From Paramarasmius palmivorus (Eukaryota; Basidiomycota; Agaricomycetes; Agaricales; Marasmiaceae), in the NCBI GenBank assembly GCA_037176845.1, contig JAYKXP010000061.1, positions 248,001-312,000 on the forward strand: a stretch of 64,000 nt of DNA. Direction: 5' to 3'. Under the pieces are notes generated by a model. The model was not told where the DNA came from. It did no database searches and saw nothing but the letters and a program-made list of their open reading frames with translations. The position numbers and the translations under genes were made by a program. Below, in pieces: positions 33,184 through 44,438 of this stretch (the first letter of the stretch is position 1; each line of letters begins with the position of its first letter).

Positions 33184-34679
33184 ATGGTGAACCGCCCTCT
33201 CTACGCTACGATAATGCCACTGTACAGTCCCAGCCTCAACAGTTCCTTAGACGATCCTTCCCCTGCGTACGATGAAGTTGCTAGTGTGGCTCGAAGGTGT
33301 GTTACATGGCATTTTCTGCACGTGTATTGGCTCAACATGATTTTTTTTTTCGACTTTCCCAGTAATACTACGGCATCAAGCAGCTCTGGAAGTAGTAGCA
33401 TTCGTTGGCAACTCCCATTCGATGAACAGCCATCTCTCGTCAAGTGAGTAGGAAGCAGCTGGATCTTGTTTGATTTGCGTTCTTATGCTTAAGAAGACAG
33501 CTACCCAATACCCCCCGACGGCCAGCATCTCGTGCACATACAAGAACAGAACGATATCAATACACATATTGCCTGATCGCTGGAGCCGCCCCTCTCCAAT
33601 TTGTGATATCGTGAGTGTTCGATCCGACCTCACACATCGGATGTTGCTGATGATGGCCTGTCACCGTTTATCAGCGTTGAGCCTTCCGGCGGGAAAGCGC
33701 TCCCAGGAAAATACACATTTCGCCTCTCATTAAAAGTCGACAAAACCGAACGACCGCTCGACGAACCCATATCACTTAACCTCTCCGTTGACCCACGGCA
33801 GCTACAATTCGTTGTTTTGTGAGCGCGGCCCTTCAACTTTGAACGTGACAGAACTCTGACCTTGACCCTGCGTCATGTTTCATTTACACATGTACAGTGT
33901 CTTCCCAGGAAAGTCTAGTTTGCCTGTAGGATGCTTATGGTCATATCGTGTGTGGCTACGTGTGAACGGCGTAGACCATCGATTATGGGGGGACGACGAA
34001 TTATGGGTGGCTAAGGATCCAGATTTCTCATCAATATCGGATGCGTCGTATGCACGGCTGAAGTCCGTCGGATCGAACACGCAGGAATACGATGCCATAG
34101 TGGGCGGCGCTCGTGTTCAATTCATTGCCAAGTGAGTACAAGGCCGAACTTTATTATCCGGGTCATTCCTGACATCATCTGGAAATGAAAGGTGGCAGCA
34201 CATCGGCGAAGGGCTGTATAAATACACGTTAGAGTACGAGGCCGCAGGCGTTGGCGGTGTGCTTATCGACGACTTTCGTCTAATACTGCAAGGTGACCCC
34301 CGGTCAGTCACCTTTCTCATATAGTGAGTGTCAGCGCCTTTCAATCTCCCCAACAAGTCTGACATCGGTTCCTAGTACCGTACCTATGAATTCTATACCA
34401 GCAGGCGCCTCGCACCGCCTTCGCGTCTGGCTCAAAACGTTCCTACCTCTCCCTTCGGAATCCGGCTCCGATGCTTTTTCACTCCCTTTCAACGATTCTT
34501 ACATCTATCAGCGGATATTCAAGTCAGACAGTTTGAAGATTGGGTCATGTTTGGACTTTGGCACTGTCAGCTCCAAGGTGATTATGGGCTATGCGGCTGG
34601 CCCGCCAAAAACATTTACTATGTCGCATTCGAGGGATACGAGATATGAAGGGAAGGGAGGAACGACACAGATAGGGTGA
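33184..34679 (+). CDS. unknown beta-rich protein
   Basis: Seven exons: 33184-33296, 33363-33443, 33497-33610, 33675-33818, 33898-34131, 34192-34323, 34376-34679; phases agree and give 373 residues. The acceptor of exon 3 could also lie 3 bases upstream. The N-terminus is Ser/Pro-rich with SPAYD and no signal peptide. The rest alternates short strands: KYTFRLSLKVDK, ISLNLSVDPRQLQFVVF, LWSYRVWLRVNGVDHRLWG, GLYKYTLEYEAAG and SHRLRVWLKTFLPL. A two-sheet arrangement like an arrestin or C2 sandwich is conceivable but not shown. I do not recognise the family. Even exon spacing and kept phases argue that it is a real gene. Confidence 0.65.
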
Positions 34680-35341
34680 CATCTGAACGGGATGGCGGAT
34701 AACTTATTGTTTCACTGCATTACGACGTGTTACGCTGATATACGTTTGGATATAGTACTGTATAGTGGTAATGGGCTACTTTAGATAGATAAAACGCTTT
34801 CAACACATGTGCTATATATTTGTATCAACAGAGACTAGGGATTCGTTGGGCTGAAATCGTAAACACCAAAAGTGAAAAAAGTAATAATAAAGAACTGGAT
34901 CTCGCGAGGAGATAAGTGCCCAAAGATTATCAAAGCGGCGTTGAGTGTACTACCCCCACGGAATCCCCTAGTAAAAGGCGAGGGGATTGTTATGTTGTGG
35001 GTAGTACTGCCGCCATCATTGACAGGGACGCAACTCAGGGTACAATGATCAGTTTTGTTTGCGTTACAGTCACCAGCACTCGGATACCGAGAAATGCACG
35101 TTAATTTCAAGGGTCGGCATCTTAATCCATGCGCATTGCACTGTCAATGAGTATTACAGTGAAGAAGTTCAAGTACTTCAGCATGAGGTGTCGCGGCATA
35201 ACTTGAAGGAGGCCGTCCGCTGTCCAGTATGGGCGGCGTTTACTCAGAGTCTGAGAGGCACTAAGTAATAGTAACACATCGTCAATTAGACACTAACAGT
35301 CGTGCTACAACAACTACGAGGTAACGAAGGTTGATAATCTA
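34680..35341. other. convergent intergenic region
   Basis: 662 bases between the 3' ends of the unknown beta-rich gene and the HNH-like copy 2. It is AT-rich, with no supportable gene. Confidence 0.5.
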
Positions 35342-36715
35342 CTACAGCCGAAGGCTTCTCGGCTTCTTCACAGCGGGTTTCTTCACAACAGTCTTCGCAG
35401 CAGTTTTGGTTGCAGGCTTCTTTACTGCGGTCTTGGTAGCAGGCCTAGCCGGCGCTTTGGCAGGTGCCTTGGCCGGAGCCTTAGCGGGGGTCCTGGTACC
35501 GGCGGTCTTGGAGCTCTACGAAATGGTCAGACATTAGAACTCTTTCACGAATTAGACGAGATAAACACTCACGATAGAGCAGACCTGTGCTGGGGTTGCC
35601 TTGTTCTTTCCAATAACCTGCCTAGCAACAAACTCTGAAGCCCTACGCCAGAAGGGCCTTGCTGCCTCTTCCTCCTCTAGTTCACGCCTGCATCGGTTGA
35701 TCGTGGCTTGTGTTTCGTCAATGATTTGGATACCACTGGCACCACCCTGCTGAGCAACAGGTGCGTCTGCGAGCTTCTTTGCTTGCGAGTTAGCCCTGAG
35801 TGCATATGTTAGTGACCTTCTCATTCAGAATCGGGGAGCAGGTCATACTTAGTGATGATCGAGTTGAGCTCAGAGACATAAGACGAGGCAAAGTTGGTGA
35901 ATCCATTACCGGCACCCATAATGGAATCCATCTTGGCATTAATCGTGGTGGCCACTGTCTGAGCGTCATTCTTGATCAAGCCAAGGTAGCTCGCCAAACC
36001 GGTCTGAGGAACGCGTCAAAACGATGAACATAGATGAGAAAGTGATTACCACTTACAGCAGCTTTCTTCGTGGTTCCAGTACCGAAATTTTTACCCGAAA
36101 ACATGACACCCTTGGCCAAATTGACTGAGCCCTCAACGTTCACCTACGCAGATGTGAAACTAGAGCTGGATGGCTAGGTAAGGATGAATGTTTACCAGAT
36201 TGGGTATCTTGTTGATTGTATCGAAGAAGTCCCTGAAATCCGTGTTCCCGGGAGTCTGAAACTTGGTGCATATCGCCGGGTTGGCGTTGATTTCTTTCGC
36301 CACGAATTGGAGTTCGACGATGTGATCTGATGTTAAGTATGAGTACAAGAGCTGAGGCAGTCCGATAAAGACACGTACCACACTGTGTATTCAATCCAAA
36401 GCTCGACTGTACGCAACAGCCTTTCGTTCAGTGGCCGAGCATCGTCAAGAAATCACGCACCGTAACTTCCTCCATTTTTCCATCAGACGGGCTGTTGGGG
36501 TTGACGAACTTGAATGTCTTCCCCGGGCACTTGAGGTTCTTGGATCGAATACTCAACGCATCGTTACAGATGCATGGCCCATCTCCGCCATCGCCACACG
36601 CCTTCCTTTTTGTAATACGGTTTTGAAGGTGAGCCTCTGATAAAGGAGCGGGTGTAGCAAGAGGAAACAGCACGGCTGCAGCCAAAATGAAAGATACGAG
36701 ATGAGAAGCAAACAT
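35342..36715 (-). CDS. secreted HNH-like protein with Lys/Ala/Pro tail, copy 2
   Basis: Seven exons: 36715-36461, 36406-36379, 36326-36196, 36143-36057, 36003-35849, 35795-35573, 35515-35342 (350 residues, frame intact). A signal peptide (LVSFILAAAVLFPLATPAP) is followed by GPCICND and KCPG. The signature is DHIVELQ (His96) and NL (Asn137), then Asn146 in SVNLAKG. The spacing N-x8-N-x2-KG equals that of classical HNH nucleases (NLxxLxxxxNxxKG). A helical region and a tail of KAPAKAPAK-type units follow, like a histone H1 tail. It has one more intron than its paralogs, exactly between NL and VNVEG. I infer a secreted nucleic-acid-binding or cleaving protein; activity is unproven. It has no F-box-like neighbour. 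Confidence 0.7.
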
Positions 36716-38862
36716 ATCGAGGTAGATGAAGAAAGCGTCTGTGAAAAGACTGAAATAGTCAAGAGAACGAATGGCACCGGGCAAGGATTCATTGTACTTT
36801 GGCGTACCTTTTTATACGCTAAATGATTCAATAAAGCCGGATGGTGGAACTTGGTGTAGTCGGTGAGACCGGAGACACGTAGACCACATTTTGATCAGTG
36901 AAAGGACAGTACGGTGTGCGCGGGCACTATCCATTACCATCAAGACATTGTTAATAACAAAGTCCTGCGGTAAACGGCCAGTTCACCGTTTCAGCGGAAT
37001 CCGAATATGGCATGCAAAAAGCAAGTAGAGAAAGCCATAGCTTTCTGATTACATACTCTTGATTCACATTATCGGTGCCGGGAATTGGAGAAAGTCTCGC
37101 GTTGCTAGAAATACAGGACAGCGAAACGTATGAAATGACGAAGCAGGTCAACATGGTCACCCACTTTGGGCCCGTGAGCGAACTTGCCCGGCGTGAAATT
37201 ATCGCCGAATTTGCAGTGGCAACCAGCGCACAATGCCACTCCTATGTCAGCGAGGAGAATCTTCTCCATTTGCATTTGAACCAAAACTTGGATATCGAAG
37301 CAGACACGAAGGGTACAACTTTGCAATCATGTCCTGTTCCTTTATACCCCATGCATTCAGATCTCCTAGAAAGTGTGATTAACCACGACTGTAAGTGCCA
37401 TCCGGGAGTTTGACCTGTACTCAAAGTCTTCTGTACTGATACATGACCGGCCTGTAGCTTAAGCGTGTAAGTAGGTAATCTGCGTTACTCGATATGAATT
37501 AGGTCACATACCGATAGACTGCAGCTCAATACCCCCCAGGTATCGTTTCTAGGATAGAGTGCCACAGCGCGGGTTATGACGACGGTGGCAGTGGTGGTGT
37601 TTCACGAGGGGTAAGATGGAACGTAACCCTAGTGGATGATTGCACAATCCTCTAGGGACGACCAAGACGGCGTGGGTAGTGTTTCGTAATTCGTATCTGT
37701 CCGACTTGTTCTCCAGTGTTTCAGATTGGGGAACCAAGAGTCGGTGTGTGTAATTTGGTATGATTAGCTTGTGCGACCATGTGCAATAGTAGGATTGCGG
37801 GGAATCCATGCCAGTGGAATAATTCTCCTCGATCGCTTGCTTTGTGGACAAGATGAATTGAACATCTCGATGGACCTTGATCGCAGAAAGGATCATCTGC
37901 AAAGGGAGTATGTAGTGAATATGAAATGGTGCAGATGGCTGCCATGGAACGATATTGTCATGAAAGACGAACCGTAGGTAACTAGAGATCACTAGGCGTG
38001 AGTATTATGTCGTTTGCTGCTCTCAAGATAGGCAAACGGATCTTGGTTCGCCGCGTAACTGCAACATTCCAAGTTCATTCATCCGTGGTGGTCTTGACGT
38101 GGTAGGTACAGTCCGGTCATGAAGACAATCGTGAGGTCCAAGCCGGTTCGTTCTCGAAATCTGAGATGGTGATCTGCATTGTAATTCGTTATATTAAAGA
38201 GAAATAGCAGCTTGCATGCAGAGATATGGGAGATATGGGCGTCTAAAGTTGATTCAATTCGACCTGAAGCATATGCTTTCATCGACTATAACCGCGGTAA
38301 AACTGGCAGGTCCAACAGATGGAGTCAGTTCATGCATTCTCCGCCAACTTCGTTGACAGACTACGTACCTTGTTTCGTAAAGATCTAGATAGGCTATGGC
38401 TTCTCGTTCTCTCCGGTCAAAAGATACATTCGACAGCATTCATCTAGTTTTTGCCCTAGTGTGAATGAGTCACTCATAGAAGTGGAGCAGATTCTGAATA
38501 GACAGAACTCTAAATCGTATGGCTGAGTTGCTATTGAACACTTCTCATCAACATTCCTGTTCTGTACAGCAAATGAGTAGCGCTTACTGAAACAAAAAAA
38601 GCCCATACGATCTGAGCATCTGTACCATGTGAGCCGTCAGCACGTAAGTAGCCCTCGTAGAACTACCCTCGTTCTTAATTCCCTCGTTGCGAGTGAGAAT
38701 TACCCAGGTGTGCTCATTGTTTGGAGTAGCGTTGAGCCTTGACAACAATGGTGATGGTTCGAGATCAAGGTGCGGGGTGCCGCGCCTAGACTTGTAAAGT
38801 GGTAACTAAGCTCGGTTAGACCGATACCACCACCACCAAAATTCTATGCGTCCAGGCTAGAA
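36716..38862. other. 2.1-kb region without an intact gene
   Basis: Apart from the promoter of HNH-like copy 2, I could not build a gene here on either strand. Several open frames of 60-147 codons exist, but they lack motifs, coherent splice partners or codon character. A decayed gene is possible. Confidence 0.45.
36772..36816 (-). promoter_or_regulatory. core promoter shared by the secreted HNH-like family (copy 2)
   Basis: On the minus strand TATAAAA (36816-36810) is followed after 23 bases by CCTTGCCCGGTGCCA (36786-36772), 56 bases before the start codon. The element differs from the other copies at two positions. Confidence 0.6.
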
Positions 38863-40521
38863 ATGCTCTCAAATTCGACTCCGCCCACGTCTTCTTATAC
38901 CCCCAATGCAAAACCTATAAATACCAGCAAACGTGCATCATACCAAGGCCCTCGACCACTGCACCTTCTTGACGGTACAGCGAGTCCAACCTCGCCGATT
39001 CCTCGAAGTCCTATTTCCCCGGCATTGTCGAACTCGAGTCGACCAAACAATTCTCGCAGACAGTCCTCAATTTCGTACAATACACCCTCGTCTCCTCTCA
39101 CACGCAGTGCTTCTCTGGGAGCCAACAGTCACCGGCATAGTTTTCCCGGTGTTTCTCCAGCTTCCAGCAGTGGTACAAAGACACCAGTCACTCAATTGAA
39201 GGATAGGGAAAGAAGCACCACGGGGCCAGCATCAGATGTTCTGACTCTGGCAGAAAAGTGCGTATTCCACTTACCGAAAGGTATTATTAGGCGCTGAGCT
39301 CTTGGATATAGACATCGTGATCTGCTTCATTTTATCGCCCAGAAAGAGTCCAAATGTCTTGAGCTACGGACACAGCTAGAGGCTCATGAGAAGGAACTGG
39401 CAGAATGTGCGTTCTTTGTCAGAATTCCGTGCTCTCGCTAATTGTCATTCAGTGAAGAAGAAATGGGAGCGTATCGTCTCGCGTGGATTCCAAAAATCCC
39501 AATCCCTCTCTGGATCTCCAAACCCGTCACTCATAGACCCAAACAACCCAGCAGCAGTACTGGACGGTATAAAGGGCTTCTTTGGGCTGGCTACACCAAC
39601 GTCACCCGTTCCACCATCCGCTGCCGACCTGGACCAATCGACACCTCGCTCGAATACCTTTTCCGTCCAGTCTAAAGCAAATGCACATACGCCTTCATCT
39701 TCTACCTCAACGTCCACATCTAGGTCCAGTGCACGATACTCGCAGTCTTCTCAGTCGTCCATTGGAGATGTACCCGAGGAACTCGAGCCTCCCTCGGCTC
39801 CGAAGAGAAGGAGACCAGAAGATATACTCATAGTGAATGATACAGGTGCAACACCACTTGTGTCACCAAACTCAGAGTTCACGGCATACTTTGGAGATGG
39901 CAGGTGTAGAAGACGAACATCAGCCGAGGGTAGCAGGAAGTCTCTAGAAGAAGAATTTGGCGACTTTCAGAGTGGGAAGGTGGAGAAACTTAACCAGCCC
40001 GAAACCAAGTCAACGGATTGGAACAGCAGGAAGAGTTCTAAACGTATGTCTCTACCCGTCATTACGCCTAACGACATGAGCAATGTCTCGTCTTGGGTTG
40101 GCACCGTTGGCAAGACGTAAGTCATTCTCTCCAACCTATACACAAGCAGTATGTTAATTCGCGCACTAGAATAAGCAAGCATCCAACTGCCAAACGGGCT
40201 TCTATTCTATTGTCAGACGTCGTGCAGGCATTGACGTCGCCTGACTCCACTTCATCGCCCCAGACTACCTCGTTATTAGATGAGGAGATTCCCTCGTTAT
40301 CTACTACGACTCTGAAACCTATGCTTTCCCCATCTCCTTCCCCTTCTTCCTCAATGATCCTGAAACCTAAGCCTGCGCCCTCATTGCCTGCGAAAACGTC
40401 AAATTCTGCGAGTTTAACACTCAAGCCAAGTCTAACGCGACGAGCGAGTGCCAAGGACAGAAATTCGAAGAAGACACAGAAGGAAACGAAAGTTGACGAC
40501 GATGACGAATGGAACTGGTAG
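38863..40521 (+). CDS. Ser/Pro-rich protein with a short coiled coil (DUF4048-like)
   Basis: Four exons: 38863-39257, 39312-39406, 39453-40116, 40170-40521 (501 residues). Most of it is Ser/Thr/Pro-rich and disordered with many SP/TP sites. The only ordered part is a charged helix at ~130-180, with AEKHRDLLHFIAQKES and LEAHEKELAELKKKWERIV, followed by SRGF. This order of a short coiled coil with a W-x-x-I-V-x-R-G block recalls the fungal DUF4048 family, recalled from memory and unchecked. The C-terminus is acidic and ends DDDDEWNW, a short linear motif that could bind an adaptor. No enzymatic domain is seen. A cytoskeletal or trafficking scaffold is possible. Confidence 0.6.
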
Positions 40522-41096
40522 CTCTTTCTGAATGGACTGAGGGTTGGGGGTTAGATTTCAATGTTACGAATACGACTTATACGAAGCTGTGCCACTTTTT
40601 ATTGCATCACTTAACGCTTACGCCTGATTGTAGTCTGTTGCAATACATTTTATGAACCACAGCGAGCGAGTGAAATCGGCACGTCTGCTCTTATCTGAGC
40701 GGTTGTTAACACCTTTTTGTGGATGGATTGAAAAGCTTTCGCCTATCAAGACTTCTCTAGCCCAAGATTATAGTATCTTTGCGACAGGAAAGTGCTCATG
40801 TTCAAAATCCCATCCTGTACACTGGAGAGTTAGTGGGAGACCAACGCCGAAGGCGCACCGTCCGGAGACATGAGAACCATACCCTTAAATGTTCGCAGAG
40901 GGACTGACCTAGCGTGAAATAATACTCATCCCCAGAAAGCGGATTCATTGAAATGGCTAGCGACTGATTGTAAGCTCGCTCAATGTAGAATAACTTTATA
41001 GATAACCGCCGGGGTACAAAGTTGCTAAATACCGATAAGGATAGAAGTATCTTGGAACCACCTCGCATAATGGGCTCACTGCCATTGTTGCTGATA
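40522..41096. other. convergent intergenic region
   Basis: 575 bases between two gene 3' ends, with no coding signal seen. Confidence 0.5.
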
Positions 41097-42434
41097 CTAG
41101 TCCAAGCTAGTAATTGATCCTCTCCTCGCCTTGGGAGCCAGTTTCTTCACCGGAGCTTTTGCGGCCGGTTTCACAGGGGATCTGGGGGGCGGCTTTGTCG
41201 CTGGTTTGGCCTGTGGTGGTTTGGCGTTTCTGTCGGAAGTGGGCGGCTTCGCGGCTTCCTTGGTCGATGCCTTTGCAGTTGACTTGTTTGTAGAAGTCTT
41301 AGGAGTGGTCACCACACAAGTCTATTCAGAGTCCTATATTAAACGATAGCAGATGTGCCCACTCACCTGTTTGCAATCTTCGGGGGAGATTTTCTTCCCC
41401 GAAACCTGCCGGGCGAGGTTACGAACCATAGGCCAAACTTGAAAAGAACGCTTTCCAGCTTTGCATCTCTCGATCACAGCGTCGGTTTCATTAATGACGG
41501 GCAGGTCGTTTGAGCCAGGAGCTGGAGGAATACTCGCAGGGCTGAGTTGAGGCAGCGACTTCTGAATCCTTATGAAGAAGTGTCAAGTTGGTGATGACTG
41601 AGAATATTCGTGTGCTTACTTGGTTGGAAAGTCGACCTTCACCTTGTTCATGTATTCCTTGACGAAATTGGTGAATCCCTTCCCCTTACCCATAATCTTT
41701 TCCATCTCTTCGTTGATCTTGATCGCAGAAGCCTCCGCGTCAGTCGTGATCAGACCAAAGAAGCTAGCCACTCCAGCCTGAGCAGTAAAAAGTCAGCCAT
41801 CGACTCACAAACTGTACGAACCGACAATACGTACTGCATCCTTGCGTGTGGTCCCAATGTCGAAGCTCTTTCCACCGAACAAAACACCTTTTGCACCGTT
41901 GACTCTTGCCGGAAGATCTACCAAGTTCTTCTTGCCGTTTAAAACAGCGAAGAAGCTCGATAGGTCTTGGGGCGATTTTTCGAAATGACCACACATATCT
42001 GGTGTGATACGTGCTGCGACAAACTGCAACTCGACGATGTGGTCTATAAGAGTAATATTAGGGCACAGTCTCCCTTTTTCTTTTTCTTTTTAGACTAGAC
42101 TTACCGCATTGGAGATCGGAAATGCCCAGGTTACTCTGAGGATATATTAGCTTACTGAAGAGAACATGATTGAGACTTGAGTGCGCACAGTCAATCTTTT
42201 CAGTGTACCGTCTGTAGTACTGAGTGGGTCGATGAACGAGAATGTGAGGCCCGGACATTCTATGTTTTTTCTGCGCAGACCAAATTGGTCGTTGCAAACG
42301 CAAGGAGGTCCCTTTTTATCCTTGCAACCTCCCGAAGCGCGACGCTCAAGTGATTGAAGGGGGAGCGAAGCAACCGACCGTACCAGGAGCGTCATAAGAC
42401 AGAAGAGAAGCGAAAAGGAAGAGAGCAAGACCAT
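41097..42434 (-). CDS. secreted HNH-like protein with Lys/Ala/Pro tail, copy 3
   Basis: Six exons: 42434-42189, 42135-42105, 42043-41835, 41777-41620, 41568-41367, 41321-41097 (356 residues, frame intact). A hydrophobic leader, Cys motif PPCVCND and ECPG precede DHIVELQ (His94), KNLVDLP (Asn132) and RVNGAKG (Asn141, Lys144-Gly145). The signature has the same spacing as copy 2. A helical segment (EEMEKIMGKGKGFTNF) and RCKAGKR/DCKQ follow. The tail is rich in KPAAK/KPPP units and ends ARRGSITSLD. It is the closest relative of copy 1, with the same exon plan. It is head to head with F-box-like copy 3 across 489 bp. Exported basic nucleases can act on neighbouring cells or extracellular DNA; that role is inference here. 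Confidence 0.72.
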
Positions 42435-42923
42435 GACAAGGATGCAAGGGATATGTAGAACCAAGATGATGGCGCCAGGCAAGGATCCTGGATGTTGAAC
42501 ACCCATTTTATACTGAGCACCATCAGACCTGAGATTAAGCTAGCAAACAGAAGAGCAGCTACAAGATCGTATGAGTTGGCAGTCCGCTGTTCGGAACAAG
42601 TCCTACTGCGAGCCAGCGCCGCAACTAGCATGTTCGAGTCTATCCATTCAGCGGGGATAATCCAATGGAAATGAGTGTCCGGTGTTCATCAAAAAGCAAT
42701 CAGTATCCGTGTAGACCGTCCGACCCGAGGTTTTGTGTGTCCAATGTAGGTCCCATCATGGTTTGAGAACAAGAGCAGCCGTCGCGACGCGTCTGAACAC
42801 ATCACATGTTTGGACCCACACCATCAGAATCTCCATGCAATCCTCGCGTTCACGATGCGCCAAACGACGAGCTTTCCCAGAAAATCCACCAGATTTTTTG
42901 GAGGTCATTAACCCCCCACTAGC
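42435..42923. promoter_or_regulatory. shared divergent promoter, HNH-like copy 3 / F-box-like copy 3
   Basis: 489 bp between the divergent starts, the mirror image of 22555-23179. The core promoter of the secreted gene lies at its left end. No gene is supported. Confidence 0.55.
42470..42512 (-). promoter_or_regulatory. core promoter shared by the secreted HNH-like family (copy 3)
   Basis: On the minus strand TATAAAA (42512-42506), then 21 bases, then CCTTGCCTGGCGCCA (42484-42470), 35 bases before the start. Both elements and the spacing are identical to copy 1. Confidence 0.65.
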
Positions 42924-44223
42924 ATGGGCTGTCAGGATTTTTATTGTTGTTTCTGGTGCGTAGGAAGATCTTCTGACATTGCATTGTTCCTCATCTCTCA
43001 AACAGTGCGGGTCCGTTAGAAGACGCATATCGGGCCTGGGAGTCGTTTCTAATCTCCGATGGACCTGACACATGGCCACCTAAAGACGACAGCGAATGGA
43101 CCTGGCTACCAACGCCTACAAAGCCATTAAACGAGGTTTTGACAATAACGCACAAAGATGGTCAGGCATGGGAAGACTGGGTCGTCGTAGCGCCAATGTG
43201 GGGCGAAGATTGGGTGTCCCCTCCTGCGTATGTCTACGTAGATGTATTTTCAACCTACCGTAAAACTCATACTCTCTTAGATTCGGCGATGCCTACGGAG
43301 CAATAGAGATTGACGGGATAGAAAACTGGAACCCCCAGCGGCAACAGTTCCTTCGCATTCACCGGATATGCCTATCATTTGTTTGCAGACGTCTTTCAAT
43401 CACCCCTCGCGAGATGTGGGAATCCCTCTATGCACCCGATTCCATATATCTTCTCAACTACAACATTCCGGGTGAAAGGTTACTTGCACGTTTTCATTAC
43501 TACGACATGGATGGACGAAATGAACAATTCTTTGGCTACGCGGTCAGGAAGCCCGACTTTGTTCGCCAGCAGTTTTACTACGACACGGGAAGCATGAATC
43601 AGACATCGTGGATTCTAGCTCGCCCTAACCTCCTTCCTGCACCAGTCCTACTCGTACCGAGCAAGGTATCGCCGTCTCATCGATGTTCGGTGGGGCCATT
43701 GGACATACCCGAGCTCCTTGATGCCATCCTCGAGGCGATTGTTTTTGTTTCGTCTGAAACAATCGCAAAGGAACTTCTAGAAGATCGCCGTAATCTTGAA
43801 TCGCCATCAGCGATTCTCGCCGCGCGTACATTGATTTCCCTCGCACAAGTAGATCGTTGGTTCTACCATGCAATTGTTCAAGAGCGGCAAGGCTTATACC
43901 TTCGAGCAGCCCATAATTTTGGATGGATGCTGCCATGTATGCCGGCAGATTGGCGAGAATGGCCCCAAGAGCTTTCACCCTTGAAGTTTGACCTGTATCA
44001 AGAATATGACTGGCGTGCCTACCTCATCATGTTTTTGAGAAAGGATGACGTTCATGTAAGGAATAGGTGGAGATTCCAGAAGATGACGTTCAACTTCTCT
44101 CGGGGAATCACTACGATGACACAGGACTATAGTGCAATCGTTTGGCACTGGAGTGTTGGTAAACTTGGTATCAAAACTTGCTTGGAGGCGCCTCAACCCA
44201 AGAGATGGGAAGTGCTATCTTGA
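42924..44223 (+). CDS. F-box-like protein with MGC N-terminus, copy 3
   Basis: Three exons: 42924-42955, 43006-43227, 43281-44223 (398 residues), with the same intron phases as copies 1 and 2. The N-terminus is MGCQDFYCCFC. An in-frame TAA lies 15 bases upstream, so this ATG is the true start. Position 6 is Phe, so the MGxxxS myristoylation signal seen in copies 1 and 2 is weakened while the Cys cluster is kept. The body retains GAIEIDG, RICLSFVCRRLS, DIPELLDAILEAIVFVS, LISLAQVDRWFYHAI, FGWMLP and YDWRAYLIMFLRKDD. It is more diverged than copies 1 and 2 are from each other. Paired head to head with HNH-like copy 3. Confidence 0.75.
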
Positions 44224-44438
44224 TATCGTTTGAAACTAGTATTTGCATTGATGATAAGGGGATATTGTAACGACTAAGTCGCCACTGTAATGAGGAGTGC
44301 ATGTACATATTTAGACATGGATGACAATATACTGATAACACTAGGACATTTGGAAGTACATGTTGGTATACCTGGTTCCAGCGTGACCGAGAATTCACGT
44401 TTGCTCTGACGCTGACGATGACAGTGTATAATAAGGGG

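Noticed and set aside
37075..37413. 112-codon open frame on the plus strand
   Set aside because: Isolated, no motif or splice partners, and overlapped by comparable frames on the other strand.
37721..37945. Minus-strand frame containing FHWHGF, like the first copper motif of laccases
   Set aside because: None of the other laccase motifs or a suitable exon context is nearby, and the residues after it do not fit. Taken as chance.
42391..42631. Overlapping alternative start for HNH-like copy 3, 24 codons upstream
   Set aside because: The longer start would lie before or inside the shared CCTTGCC element; the start giving a normal leader peptide was preferred.
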